Shown: positions 1 through 9,152 of the stretch, piece by piece | How the letters are laid out: every line of letters starts with the position of its first letter | How positions within the stretch are numbered: position 1 is the stretch's first letter | Assembly (NCBI GenBank): GCA_949283215.1 | Contig: CASDSC010000165.1 | Coordinates: 1 to 33,521, forward strand | Origin: an uncultured Alistipes sp. | GTDB lineage: Bacteria > Bacteroidota > Bacteroidia > Bacteroidales > Rikenellaceae | Direction: 5' to 3' | Length of the DNA: 33,521 nucleotides | Translations under genes and position numbers: made by a program | The notes under the pieces: generated by a model | What the model was told of the DNA's origin: nothing | Databases searched by the model: none | What the model saw: the letters and a program-made list of their open reading frames with translations, nothing else

Positions 1-582
1 ATGCTTTCCCAGGTGATATCGCAACTGGAAGGGGAACGCGCGATAGCTCAAGCAAAAGCAGAGCGAGGCATAACCGCTCAAATCAGCACCCAATTCGGTT
101 TGTCGAACAATTCCGATCAAATTCGCAAAGCATATAGCCACCTGATTGACCGGGAAGTGGTCGGACTGACCCTCAGTATCCCCATTATGGATTGGGGGAT
201 GGGGCGCGGACGAGTTCTAATGGCTAAGGCCCAAATGGAGACGATCAACAACCAGGTCGAACAGGCGATCATCGATTATAAGCAAGATTTATTTAACCTG
301 GTCCTGCAATTCAATTCACAACGCAACCAGGTCATGCTGGCCCGCAAAGCCAATGATATATCAGAAGAACGTTATCGAATATCGATGGCCAATTTTGCCA
401 ATGGAAGTTTGTCGGTGACAGATCTCAACACGGCACAATCAGAAAAAGACGAAGCCAACCGCCAATATATCGTTGAGCTGTCGAACTATTGGAACTATTA
501 TTACCAGATACGTAAAAAATCACTGTACGATTTTCTTTCAGGCACCGACATTTCAGCCGAATTTGACAATCTCGTAAAATAA
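1..582 (+). CDS. TolC-family outer membrane efflux protein, 3' part
   Basis: This is the C-terminal part (193 residues visible) of an outer membrane factor that forms the exit duct of a tripartite pump. The visible protein is rich in long amphipathic helices, with an alternating heptad-like pattern around residues 65-150. It contains the phrase SVTDLNTAQSEKDEA, typical of the second TolC repeat (usually 'S..dll.Aq..l..a'). Family members are about 420-480 residues, so the N-terminal half and signal peptide lie left of the window; the ATG at position 1 is probably internal. The stop codon lies 6 bases before the HlyD-type adaptor, so the four genes 1-7888 form one operon. Assignment to the family is firm. 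The exported substrate cannot be read from the sequence. Confidence 0.85.
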   Translation: MLSQVISQLEGERAIAQAKAERGITAQISTQFGLSNNSDQIRKAYSHLIDREVVGLTLSIPIMDWGMGRGRVLMAKAQMETINNQVEQAIIDYKQDLFNLVLQFNSQRNQVMLARKANDISEERYRISMANFANGSLSVTDLNTAQSEKDEANRQYIVELSNYWNYYYQIRKKSLYDFLSGTDISAEFDNLVK

Positions 583-588
583 TAAGAC

Positions 589-1668
589 ATGATCCGATCC
601 AGTATACTCGTCTGCAGCCTGCTCATATTATGCCAATCATGCGGAGATCGTTCTTCAGCCCCTGCGACGAACAATGACCTCGCGAAACTCGATCATCAGG
701 TGGAATCCAATCCTGTCGAAGTGATCACACTCGCACCGACAACCTTTTATCGTCAGCTTCTCAGTAACGGCCGCCTCAATGCCAAACGTAAAAGTCAGCT
801 CACATTCAAAACCCCGGGTATCATCAGTCAGGTCAATGTTTCAAATGGTGATTACGTTGAAGCCGGCACGTTACTCGGCACTCTCGACCTGACCGAGGCC
901 CAGCACAATATCAATACTTGCCGGGAAAATTTTGAAAAAGCGAAATTGGATTTAAGTAATACCCTGATAGGGCTGGGTTATTACACCTCAGACACGACAG
1001 CGATACCCCAGGAAACGCTCCATATGGCCAAAACACGTTCGGGTTACACCTTGTCCCTTTTGTCTTTGGAAAACGCCCAAAGAGTCCTGAATGAAAGCAA
1101 ATTAATATCCCCGTTTTCAGGTAAGATTGCCGATTTGAAAGGTAAACCGCACGAATCGACACAAGATTTCTTCTGCACATTGATCGACGACTCGCAATTC
1201 GATGTCGATTTCAATATTCTGGAGACGGAACTATCCATGGTCAAAATCGGTCAACCCGTCAGAATCTCCCCTTTCTTCGAGCCCGACAAGGAGATCGTCG
1301 GAAAAATCACCAATATCAATCCATCCGTCAACGACAGAGGTCAAATTGCAGTTAAGGCGGAGATCGCCAATGACGGGAGTCTGCTCGACGGGATGAATGT
1401 GAAGATTATGGTAGAAAATGCCGTCCCCGACCAATTGGTCGTTCCGAAAAGTGCCGTTGTTATCCGAGACAATCTTCAGGTGCTTTTCCGCTATTCTCAA
1501 GGAGAAGCCCTTTGGACCTATGTGCATACCGTACTGGACAACAGTGATTCGTATACGGTCATACCCAACACATCGCGCGGTGCGGAGTTGTCCGTGGGCG
1601 ATACCGTTATAGTTTCCGGCAATCTCAATCTGGCCAACGGCTCGCACGTAACAATAGTCTCTCAATAA
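589..1668 (+). CDS. RND efflux periplasmic adaptor (HlyD/AcrA family), lipoprotein
   Basis: This membrane-fusion protein (359 aa) bridges an inner-membrane RND pump and the TolC duct. The N-terminus is a short hydrophobic signal ending in LCQSCG, so Cys18 is the likely lipidation site. Residues about 60-100 form the first half of the biotinyl-lipoyl domain (TPGIISQVNVSNGDYVEAG). They are followed by a short helical hairpin (about 100-165) and the second lipoyl half (LISPFSGKIADLKG). A beta-barrel and membrane-proximal domain make up the rest. It starts 6 bases after the TolC-type gene and ends 13 bases before the first RND permease. Length and domain order are normal for the AcrA/MexA class, although the helical hairpin is short. 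Confidence 0.9.
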   Translation: MIRSSILVCSLLILCQSCGDRSSAPATNNDLAKLDHQVESNPVEVITLAPTTFYRQLLSNGRLNAKRKSQLTFKTPGIISQVNVSNGDYVEAGTLLGTLDLTEAQHNINTCRENFEKAKLDLSNTLIGLGYYTSDTTAIPQETLHMAKTRSGYTLSLLSLENAQRVLNESKLISPFSGKIADLKGKPHESTQDFFCTLIDDSQFDVDFNILETELSMVKIGQPVRISPFFEPDKEIVGKITNINPSVNDRGQIAVKAEIANDGSLLDGMNVKIMVENAVPDQLVVPKSAVVIRDNLQVLFRYSQGEALWTYVHTVLDNSDSYTVIPNTSRGAELSVGDTVIVSGNLNLANGSHVTIVSQ

Positions 1669-1681
1669 TCCTCTCCCTCCC

Positions 1682-4600
1682 ATGCTTAAACACCTTCTCG
1701 ACCGACCGATTGCCGTTACGATGGTACTCATCGTCGTCATCATATTGGGCATGGTCAGTTTGAATTTGCTACCGGTTTCGCTCATCCCGAAAGTCGACAT
1801 TCCCTATATCACTATCCAGGTTAAATATCCGACCCAATCGGCCCGCGAACTTGATGAGTCTATCATGAAGCCTCTGCGTCAACAATTGCTGCAGATGCCC
1901 AGCCTTACCGATATCCGGACAGAGACAAGTGACGGAGTCGGTACCATTACCCTCTCTTTTGAACATGGAGTCAATACCGATTTTCTTTTTATCGAAGCGA
2001 ACGAGAGAATCGACCGGATGATGGGAAGTTTCCCCCGTGACATGGAACGACCTAATGTCATCAAAGCCAATGCGACGGATATCCCAGCATTTTACATCAA
2101 TCTTTCTATCCGGGGGGATGAGCATTATACGACGGATAACGACCTTTTTCCCGTGTCGGACAAATTCACGCAGTTAAGCGAATTTGTCACCAACGTGATC
2201 ATCAAACGAATCGAGCAGTTGCCTGAAGTGGCCATGGTTGACCAGAGCGGTTACGTCTCGCCCGAAGTATTGATCATTCCCGATCGGGATAAACTTCACG
2301 AAATGAATGTGCAACTGTACGAACTGGAAAACGCGCTCCGCAGCGCGAATGTAAGTTTGGGCAGTTTGACGATTCGCGATGGGGAGTACCAGTACAATGT
2401 TTCGTTTCAACGCAATGCATCCAACAAACAGGACATTGAAGACATATACCTCAATCTCGGGGGGCGTATCTATCAAATCAAAGATTTGGCCTCGGTGGTG
2501 CAGCATCCCCAAAAACGAAGAGGGATGGTCATCTCGGATGGGAAAAATGCGATCTCATTGGCAGTTATCAAACAATCGGAAGCGAAAATGGCTGATCTGC
2601 AAAATAGTATTCAAAATTTGATGAGTCATTTCACCCACGATTATCCTGAAATCGACTTCACGGTTACACGCGACCAGACAGAACTGCTCGACTACTCGAT
2701 CAATAACCTGATTCAGAATGTCATCATCGGCATACTGTTGGCATGTCTCGTGATCTTCTTGTTTATGCAAAGTTTACGCTCGGCTTTTCTGGTCGTATTG
2801 ACCATTCCTGTCGCGCTGATTCTTTCCATGTTGATTTTCTACACCATCGGATTAACCATTAACATCATATCCATCTCCGGTCTTATCCTCGGGGCTGGGA
2901 TGATGGTCGACAACTCAATCATTGTCATCGACAATATCACCTTCCGATGGAGTTCCCATATGCCTCTTCGTAAAGCGGTCGTCGAAGGAACCAAGGAAGT
3001 CTTCATGCCCATGTTGAGTTCTGTGCTGACCACATGCGCCGTATTCGTTCCGTTGGTATTTCTGAGCGGTATTGCCGGGGCTCTGTTTTACGACCAAGCC
3101 ATGGCCGTCGTGATTTCACTTTTCACCTCTTTGTTCACGACTGTCACATTGATTCCCGTATACTATTACCTGATGTATCGGCGACAAACTCAACCAAGTA
3201 ATAATCGTTTTTTGTCACGTCTTTCATTTGACCGGGTCATCCGTATCTATGACACGATGCTCATCGCCTTGTTCCGACATCGTTGGTTCATGTGGAGTTG
3301 TTTTGCGGTAGCCATTGTCGGTACGACCATTCTGTTTATCGAGATCCGTAAAGACCGATTGCCCGAGATCACTTATCAGGACACCCTTCTCAATATCGAC
3401 TGGAACGACAGAATTACGCTGGAGGAAAACGAACGTCGGGTACGACTTCTGTTGGATCAGATCCAGGATCAGAGTGTACAGCAGACGGCCATGATCGGGA
3501 ATCAGCAGTTTGCCCTTTCACACACGCGTGCAATTGGTTCGTCTGAAGCGATCATCTATGTGAAAGAACGAGCAAAGGGTAACCTGGACCGGATCAAGGC
3601 TTCCGTACGAGAGTTCATGCAAGTCCACTACCCTACAGCCTTGTTCAGTTTCGAGGTTTTCGGCAATATTTTCGATATGGTTTTTGCCGACAACCAGGCC
3701 CAATTGGTGGCCCGGCTCCGTCCGACCAACGGGCTCTCGGCCGATCTCGAACAACTCAACGTTCTGTTGGCTGCATTATCGCCAAAACTTCAAGATGTAG
3801 AGATTGAACCAGTGGCCTGCCAGGAATACATTCTATACCGCGCAAAACCCGAAATCATGACACTATACGGGATCAGCTATGACGAGCTAATCAATGCCGT
3901 GCAGAATGCGCTGAACGCTCGTCAGTTGTTCACCATTATGCAAGGGCGATTTTCAGTCCCTGTGGTCATGGGAGACAATGAATCCCAGTTGAAAGAACTT
4001 TTGCAAAATGCAACCATTTCCAAAAACGGGACTAACATACCGGTATCTTTGTTTTTAGAGGAGACCCGCGGTCAGGATATGAAAACCATTACTTCAGGAC
4101 CCGAAGGGACCTTTTATCCATTAAATCTCAATTTGGAAGAGACTCGAGTTCCAGCTGCCATGGATACAATCCGGAAAACAGTTATGGAGAACGAGCATTT
4201 TGAGGTGAGTTTCAGTGGCTCCTATTTTTCGAATCGCGAGATGGTCAAAGAACTTTCGGTTATTCTTGTCATTGCCATTCTCCTGTTATACTTCATTCTG
4301 GCCTCTCAATTCGAATCGATCATTCAGCCCCTGATCATTCTCTCGGAGATTGTCATGAACTTATTCTTCACTATGCTGGTACTCTGGGGACTGGATCTCA
4401 GTCTGAACATTATGTCTCTCATTGGCATTATCGTCACATGTGGCATCGTGATCAATGATTCGATCCTCAAAATCGATACGATCAACCGATTGCGCCAAGA
4501 AGGAATGTCGTTGATCCACGCCATCATTGAAGCGGGACGTAGACGGCTTAAACCGATTATCATGACCTCATTAACCACTATTCTGGCTATTGTGCCATTT

Positions 4601-4735
4601 TTGGTCCGTGGCGATATGGGGTCCGATCTCCAATATCCGCTTTCGTTGACCGTGATCGTCGGCATGACTACGGGTACATTGGTCAGTGTGCTTTTTGTAC
4701 CTCTCGTGTACTATACAATTTACAAGAAAAAATAA
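1682..4735 (+). CDS. RND efflux permease, first of a tandem pair (HAE1-like)
   Basis: Inner-membrane proton-driven transporter of the AcrB/MexB superfamily, 1017 aa, close to the usual length. It begins with the characteristic cytoplasmic N-terminus and TM1 (LLDRPIAVTMVLIVVIILG), then a large periplasmic porter domain. A TM2-TM6 block starts near residue 340, a second porter domain follows, and a TM8-TM12 block near residues 850-1015. The TM4 proton-relay segment reads GAGMMVDNSIIVIDN, with Asp410 kept and the second acidic position Asn411. In TM10 the lysine of AcrB is replaced by the Asn925-Asp926 pair, in a segment that otherwise matches the common GIVVNNAI form. It is followed after 6 bases by a second, different RND permease. 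The pair may assemble into a mixed trimer as in MdtBC, but this is inferred from gene order only. Confidence 0.92.
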   Translation: MLKHLLDRPIAVTMVLIVVIILGMVSLNLLPVSLIPKVDIPYITIQVKYPTQSARELDESIMKPLRQQLLQMPSLTDIRTETSDGVGTITLSFEHGVNTDFLFIEANERIDRMMGSFPRDMERPNVIKANATDIPAFYINLSIRGDEHYTTDNDLFPVSDKFTQLSEFVTNVIIKRIEQLPEVAMVDQSGYVSPEVLIIPDRDKLHEMNVQLYELENALRSANVSLGSLTIRDGEYQYNVSFQRNASNKQDIEDIYLNLGGRIYQIKDLASVVQHPQKRRGMVISDGKNAISLAVIKQSEAKMADLQNSIQNLMSHFTHDYPEIDFTVTRDQTELLDYSINNLIQNVIIGILLACLVIFLFMQSLRSAFLVVLTIPVALILSMLIFYTIGLTINIISISGLILGAGMMVDNSIIVIDNITFRWSSHMPLRKAVVEGTKEVFMPMLSSVLTTCAVFVPLVFLSGIAGALFYDQAMAVVISLFTSLFTTVTLIPVYYYLMYRRQTQPSNNRFLSRLSFDRVIRIYDTMLIALFRHRWFMWSCFAVAIVGTTILFIEIRKDRLPEITYQDTLLNIDWNDRITLEENERRVRLLLDQIQDQSVQQTAMIGNQQFALSHTRAIGSSEAIIYVKERAKGNLDRIKASVREFMQVHYPTALFSFEVFGNIFDMVFADNQAQLVARLRPTNGLSADLEQLNVLLAALSPKLQDVEIEPVACQEYILYRAKPEIMTLYGISYDELINAVQNALNARQLFTIMQGRFSVPVVMGDNESQLKELLQNATISKNGTNIPVSLFLEETRGQDMKTITSGPEGTFYPLNLNLEETRVPAAMDTIRKTVMENEHFEVSFSGSYFSNREMVKELSVILVIAILLLYFILASQFESIIQPLIILSEIVMNLFFTMLVLWGLDLSLNIMSLIGIIVTCGIVINDSILKIDTINRLRQEGMSLIHAIIEAGRRRLKPIIMTSLTTILAIVPFLVRGDMGSDLQYPLSLTVIVGMTTGTLVSVLFVPLVYYTIYKKK

Positions 4736-4741
4736 ATTGAC

Positions 4742-7700
4742 ATGCCGTCACGCCATCGGTTATCTTCGTTTTCGATTCTACTGATCATGGGTGCCCTGAT
4801 GTTAATCGGCGGCGTTCTGATTCCACGGCTGAACGTGCAATATACTCCCCCGGCCAAAACCAACAACATCAGTGTGTTCTTCAACTGGTCTGGAGCATCG
4901 GCCCGGGTGATCGAAACAGAGGTTACCTCCAGAATCGAGGGGATCCTGGCTCGCATCGACGGTGTAGACTACCTGAATTCCGTATCTGGGAAAGGATGGG
5001 GCCGAGTCGACATAGGCTTCAAGAAAGGGATCCGAATGGATATGGCCCGGTTCCAAGTAGCGTCCCAAATACGATATATATATCCCTCGCTTCCTCAAGG
5101 AGTCAGTTATCCCACTCTCTCTTTGAATACCTCCGGGATCAGTGATTCTCCGGCCTTGACCTACACGGTGAATGCCGATTTAAGTTCAGACGAAATCGGG
5201 CAGTATATTACAGAACATATGCTGACGCCATTGGGCCGTATCGAAGGTGTCAGTGATGTGCGCCTATCCGGGCTCACCCCCTTTGTTTTCGAAATCGCGT
5301 TCGACCCGGCAAAAGCTGCTGTGCTCGGAATCTCTGGCGATGAGATCGCAACGGCTATCAACAACTATTTTAGAGAGGATGCCGTCGGAATGGTTACTCT
5401 GGAGCAGGAGCAAGATCGGGTAATTCAAGTCAAGATTGCCAATACAGGATCTACGGAATTCGACGATATTCCGATCAAACGCATAGAGGGTCGGACCATC
5501 TACCTGCGTGATGTCGCCGAAATCCGATATACTGAGGCAGCACCTGACTTTTACTACAGAATCAACGGGTTGAATACAGTCAACATTGCTATTTTTATCG
5601 AGAGAAACAGCAACCTGATTGGCGTCGCCAATGAGGTCAAACGACAAATGACCCAACTATCGGCTTCTTTCCCCGAGAACTTTTCGAGGCAAATCAGTGT
5701 TGACAATTCAGAATATGTCAACACCGAACTGCACAAAATCTATATCAGGACCCTGTTAACATTAGCAATCCTGCTGGTTTTCGTTTTTGTCGTCAGTCGT
5801 AATTTTTCCTATTCACTGATTATTTTCTCCACGCTGCTGGCTAATATTCTTGTCGCGGTCATTTTTTACAATCTATTCGGGTTGTCCATCCACCTGTACA
5901 CTTTGGCCGGAATCACGGTGTCGTTGGGTATCATCATCGACACGTCGATTATCATGACCGACCATTACAGTTCATATAAAGATCACCGCGTTTTCACCGC
6001 GATTTTAGGTGCGTTACTAACGACGATTGCGGCCCTTGCCGTGATCTTTTTCTTGCCGGAAGACCAAAAGCAGAATCTGGCAGATTTCGCTATGGTCATC
6101 ATTATCAACCTTGTCGTCTCGTTACTCGTCTCCTTGATGTTCATCCCTGCGCTATTGGACAAATTCCCCTTGAGACGCAATATGGTTTCAATGCGGAACA
6201 AATCCAAAAGAAGGGCCGTACGTTTCAATCGAGGCTATATGCGTTTTATCGCATGGGGACGGCGTCATCGCTGGATATTTATCATAGTGCTCATCCTGGG
6301 GTTCGGGCTTCCCATCCACATGTTTCCTGCAAAACTTGATCAGGACCCGACCGATCCCAAATGGTGGAAAACGCTCTATAATAAAACGATCGGAAGCAAT
6401 GTTTATCAACGGCACAAAGAGGTTATCGAACAAGCGTTCGGAGGATCGTATCGATTATTTTCGCAAGCCACCAAGTCATCCAACTATTTTCGGGTACCCG
6501 AACGCAAGCAGTTGTACATTCGAGCCGGTATGCCCGAGGGTTGTACCGTTCAACAGCTCAACGAGGTGATCAAACGTATGGAGAACTACCTGAGCCAATT
6601 CGACGAAATCGAAATGTTTCAGACCTCAATCACCGGCCATGATCACGGATTTATCGATGTCTTCTTTAAGCCGGAATACGAACACGGTGCGTTTCCGTCT
6701 AAGTTGAAACAAAATGTCATTCAGATGGCTACCCAATATGGTGGAGCTACATGGGCCATATCCGGAATCGATGACCAGGGATTCTCTAACAATATTCAGG
6801 CTGGAGGCAAGGTACATAGAATCACATTAAGGGGATACAATTATGATGAATTGCTCGGATATGCGCAGCGACTGCTTGACACTATGGCGATCAACCGACG
6901 GGTCCAGGGTGCTGAAATATATGGAGGCAGCTGGTCGGTACCCCAACAAGAATATTATGTGCAAATCGATAAGGAGCTGGCTGTCCACCGAGACATTGAT
7001 ATATACCAATACTTCAATTATCTGCGGTTGTTGCTGTTCGACCAAAGTCTTCGCCCCATTTTTATAGATGGCCGGCAAGAACGAGTGTCGCTTGTATCGA
7101 CTCAGAAAGAGAGTTTTGATCTGTGGAATGTAAAGTATAATCCCTTGCAGATCGACACAATGGAGGTCAAACTGAATGATTTCGCGCACATCGACAAACG
7201 GCCGATGGGTATCGATATATTCAAATATAATCAGTCGTACGAGATATCGATCGTATTCGATTTTATCGGTTCATATGAATTAGCAGATAGGATGATGAAC
7301 GATTACGTGGCGTGGCTCAATGATAAAGTCCTCCCAATCGGCTATCAGGCAGAACGTCCGCACTACGGACTCTGGGGTGCACAACGGTCTTATCAGTTTC
7401 TTCTGATCCTGTTGGTTATTGCCATTATCTATATCATCAATGCCATACTCTTTGAGTCACTGCTCAAGCCATTTATTATCATTCTGATGATCCCGATCTC
7501 ATTCATAGGGGTTTTCCTGACGTTTGGAACAGGATGGTTCAGTTTCGACCAAGGCGGAGCAGCAGCCTTCTTGTTGTTGTCAGGCATTGTAGTCAATGCA
7601 GGGATATATATTGTCAATGAATACAACAATCTCCCGAGCCGCGATGTGCGACAACCGCTTCGTGGATATATGAAAGCATACAGTCACAAGATTATACCGA

Positions 7701-7888
7701 TCCTGCTTACCGTATTGTCCACCATCTTGGGACTGATACCTTTCCTGTACGACGGGAAAGATGATGTTTTCTGGTATGCATTCGCAATCGGCGCCATGGG
7801 AGGCATGGTATTTTCCCTGGTCGCCTTGTTCATATACCTGCCGATCTTCCTTCCCTTAAAGAGAAGACGGGTGATAGAAAATAGATAA
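4742..7888 (+). CDS. RND efflux permease, second of a tandem pair (more divergent)
   Basis: Second RND-superfamily permease, 1048 aa. It has the same overall plan: TM1 near residues 10-28, porter domains, TM blocks near 330-480 and 870-1040. In TM4 the motif reads LGIIIDTSIIMTDH, so Asp400 is retained and the second acidic position is Thr401. In TM10 the sequence is GIVVNAGIYIVNEYN, with Asn952-Ala953 where many relatives have Asn-Asn and AcrB has Lys. It is therefore more reduced in proton-relay polar residues than its neighbour, which could mean division of labour in a hetero-oligomer. It shares the operon with the TolC and HlyD-type genes, and its stop is 44 bases before a strong hairpin. 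Substrate is unknown; drugs, bile components or lipids are all possible. Confidence 0.9.
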   Translation: MPSRHRLSSFSILLIMGALMLIGGVLIPRLNVQYTPPAKTNNISVFFNWSGASARVIETEVTSRIEGILARIDGVDYLNSVSGKGWGRVDIGFKKGIRMDMARFQVASQIRYIYPSLPQGVSYPTLSLNTSGISDSPALTYTVNADLSSDEIGQYITEHMLTPLGRIEGVSDVRLSGLTPFVFEIAFDPAKAAVLGISGDEIATAINNYFREDAVGMVTLEQEQDRVIQVKIANTGSTEFDDIPIKRIEGRTIYLRDVAEIRYTEAAPDFYYRINGLNTVNIAIFIERNSNLIGVANEVKRQMTQLSASFPENFSRQISVDNSEYVNTELHKIYIRTLLTLAILLVFVFVVSRNFSYSLIIFSTLLANILVAVIFYNLFGLSIHLYTLAGITVSLGIIIDTSIIMTDHYSSYKDHRVFTAILGALLTTIAALAVIFFLPEDQKQNLADFAMVIIINLVVSLLVSLMFIPALLDKFPLRRNMVSMRNKSKRRAVRFNRGYMRFIAWGRRHRWIFIIVLILGFGLPIHMFPAKLDQDPTDPKWWKTLYNKTIGSNVYQRHKEVIEQAFGGSYRLFSQATKSSNYFRVPERKQLYIRAGMPEGCTVQQLNEVIKRMENYLSQFDEIEMFQTSITGHDHGFIDVFFKPEYEHGAFPSKLKQNVIQMATQYGGATWAISGIDDQGFSNNIQAGGKVHRITLRGYNYDELLGYAQRLLDTMAINRRVQGAEIYGGSWSVPQQEYYVQIDKELAVHRDIDIYQYFNYLRLLLFDQSLRPIFIDGRQERVSLVSTQKESFDLWNVKYNPLQIDTMEVKLNDFAHIDKRPMGIDIFKYNQSYEISIVFDFIGSYELADRMMNDYVAWLNDKVLPIGYQAERPHYGLWGAQRSYQFLLILLVIAIIYIINAILFESLLKPFIIILMIPISFIGVFLTFGTGWFSFDQGGAAAFLLLSGIVVNAGIYIVNEYNNLPSRDVRQPLRGYMKAYSHKIIPILLTVLSTILGLIPFLYDGKDDVFWYAFAIGAMGGMVFSLVALFIYLPIFLPLKRRRVIENR

Positions 7889-7932
7889 ACGTTTATTTCT
7901 GATCAGGCCCTATCATTGTTGATAACAAAACG

Positions 7933-7957
7933 AACCCGAGTCTTGTGGATTCGGGTT
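7933..7957 (+). terminator. Hairpin after the RND efflux operon
   Basis: A 10-bp stem (7933-7942 with 7948-7957, one G-T pair) closes a 5-base TTGTG loop 44 bases after the permease stop. The + strand lacks a T tract after it. The complementary strand has the T-rich run (CGTTTTGTTATC), so it may act in both directions or mainly for - strand transcripts. Confidence 0.55.
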
Positions 7958-8465
7958 AACACTATACTAGCCTATTCGTCATTGATCAGTGCCAGACATT
8001 GCATTAAAACGGAGGCATACATCGGTAATAGGGTAACGCAGTATCCGAACGATCGAGGAGATTACACTACCGGTCATGTATCCGATCCTATTTCCACGGC
8101 TCAAAACTTATCATTGTGTAATATGCATTCCGTTAATCGTTTCTTGCCTTATGAAATCATTTTTACGGCATGATATGAGCATGTAAGCCTGATTTGAAAT
8201 GTTTTCGGGGGATGCATCAGTGAGACGTCTCTGATTATTCTACTGTCTGTCCATGTTCAACTTACTCCGTATAGTGTGTTATCCGATCGGCCTGTCCATA
8301 GGCACAACCTATCCCCGTAGCCCATAAATTCATCACGTTTCATGTGTTGGCTATTAGTAGATTAACATAAGATTGTCCATGCGAGAGGGAACCCGTTGAG
8401 ATGTAGCATTTGCAAATTCTCATCGGACCATGAGATCGGATTCACCACACCCTAATTGATCCTTG

Positions 8466-8546
8466 CTACAGGCCGACAGATACGGTAAACAGCATACTTC
8501 CCATCAAAAAAACGAACAGGACACATACTCCCCATGGTTTTCTCAT
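8466..8546 (-). CDS. Possible 26-residue hydrophobic peptide (or lipoprotein relic)
   Basis: A short frame starts with ATG at 8546 and encodes MRKPWGVCVLFVFLMGSMLF followed by TVSVGL. This is a basic N-terminus and one hydrophobic segment, like a signal sequence or single-span membrane peptide. In the +1 frame just at its end the DNA reads SACSKDQ, which resembles a lipobox with its Cys. That suggests a small lipoprotein gene broken by a frameshift, but the +1 frame also ends after about 16 codons. Near its upstream side the - strand has TACCTTTA, one base off the Bacteroidota -7 box. Support is weak: no homology can be judged by eye. Confidence 0.22.
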   Translation of the reverse strand: MRKPWGVCVLFVFLMGSMLFTVSVGL

Positions 8547-8642
8547 AATCCATCCATTTTAAGTGTATTTATTGTCGCCTCCGTACAGATTGCTCATACA
8601 TTGATAGAAAAATAAAGGTAAGCGACCTCCCGGATAATACCA

Positions 8643-8679
8643 TAATGATCCACTCAATTGCAAATTGAGTGGATCATTA
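8643..8679 (-). terminator. Terminator hairpin after the paaK-ACT operon
   Basis: A perfect 17-bp inverted repeat (8643-8659 with 8663-8679) with a 3-base loop lies 37 bases beyond the stop of the ACT protein gene on the - strand. The distal side is only modestly T-rich (GGTATTATCC), so release may depend on the very stable stem. Confidence 0.75.
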
Positions 8680-8715
8680 GCCAGAGATATACGTCTGTTT
8701 CGAGGCTCTTGTAGA

Positions 8716-9144
8716 TTAAAGTTGCATGAATTCTTTTTCTGTAATAATGCTCAATTTATATTTCTGCACGATCTCATCTAACCGCGAATTGTCGCTGGTA
8801 CGCAGAATCATATAAACTTTTTCCCGGATAGAGAAACAGTACATGTATTCGATCGAAATACCCTCTTGTGCAAAAGAACTTAACTGCGATGCCAGCACAT
8901 CCGCACTTGAGCGGCAAGTTAAAGCTATTACATCGTTCTGTTGCGCACTGACGCGATGTGCTTTGAGCACTTCGTAAGCGCGGGCTGCGTCGGAGGTAAT
9001 CAATCGCAAAATACCATATTCGGACGTATCCGCTACAGTAGCTGCAATAATTCGAATATCGGCTTTGCCTAAAATATCGAGAATTTCATTCAGCCGGCCT
9101 GATTTATTCTCGAGGAATACGGATAATTGCTTAATAGTCATCAT
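8716..9144 (-). CDS. Tandem ACT-domain protein
   Basis: A 142-residue protein made of two ACT-like ligand-binding folds. The first starts IKQLSVFLENKSGRLNEIL and contains the classic 'N..G.L..i...L...gI.i' pattern at residues 10-40. The second covers about 72-140. ACT domains bind amino acids or related small molecules. Stand-alone double-ACT proteins of this size sit beside phenylacetate-CoA ligase genes in many Bacteroidota and archaea. The gene follows paaK by 8 bases on the same strand, so the two are co-transcribed. A sensory or allosteric role for an aromatic or branched amino acid acting on the ligase is an inference. Start ATG at 9144 has AGAGG upstream; the next codon is also ATG (9141). 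Confidence 0.88.
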   Translation of the reverse strand: MMTIKQLSVFLENKSGRLNEILDILGKADIRIIAATVADTSEYGILRLITSDAARAYEVLKAHRVSAQQNDVIALTCRSSADVLASQLSSFAQEGISIEYMYCFSIREKVYMILRTSDNSRLDEIVQKYKLSIITEKEFMQL

Positions 9145-9152
9145 AATTACCT

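Larger units (their letters stand above)
7889..8715. other. 827-base stretch without a convincing gene
   Basis: No reading frame here has good start, length and composition. It contains the hairpin at 7933-7957, a GAGACGTCTC palindrome at 8222-8231, and overlapping inverted repeats at 8397-8435. It also has a possible 26-codon membrane peptide on the - strand (8466-8546) and the strong terminator hairpin at 8643-8679. The region could hold a degraded gene or a small RNA. I see no tRNA-like TpsiC arm. Confidence 0.6.

Noticed and set aside
2909-2914. Loss of the second TM4 aspartate in the first RND permease as evidence of an inactive pump
   Set aside because: Many functional RND permeases have VDN in TM4 and Asn in TM10, so this alone is not a defect.
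7916-8173. An 85-codon frame on the + strand after the RND operon
   Set aside because: It starts at a non-ATG codon just before the hairpin, runs through it, and its composition does not look like a protein.
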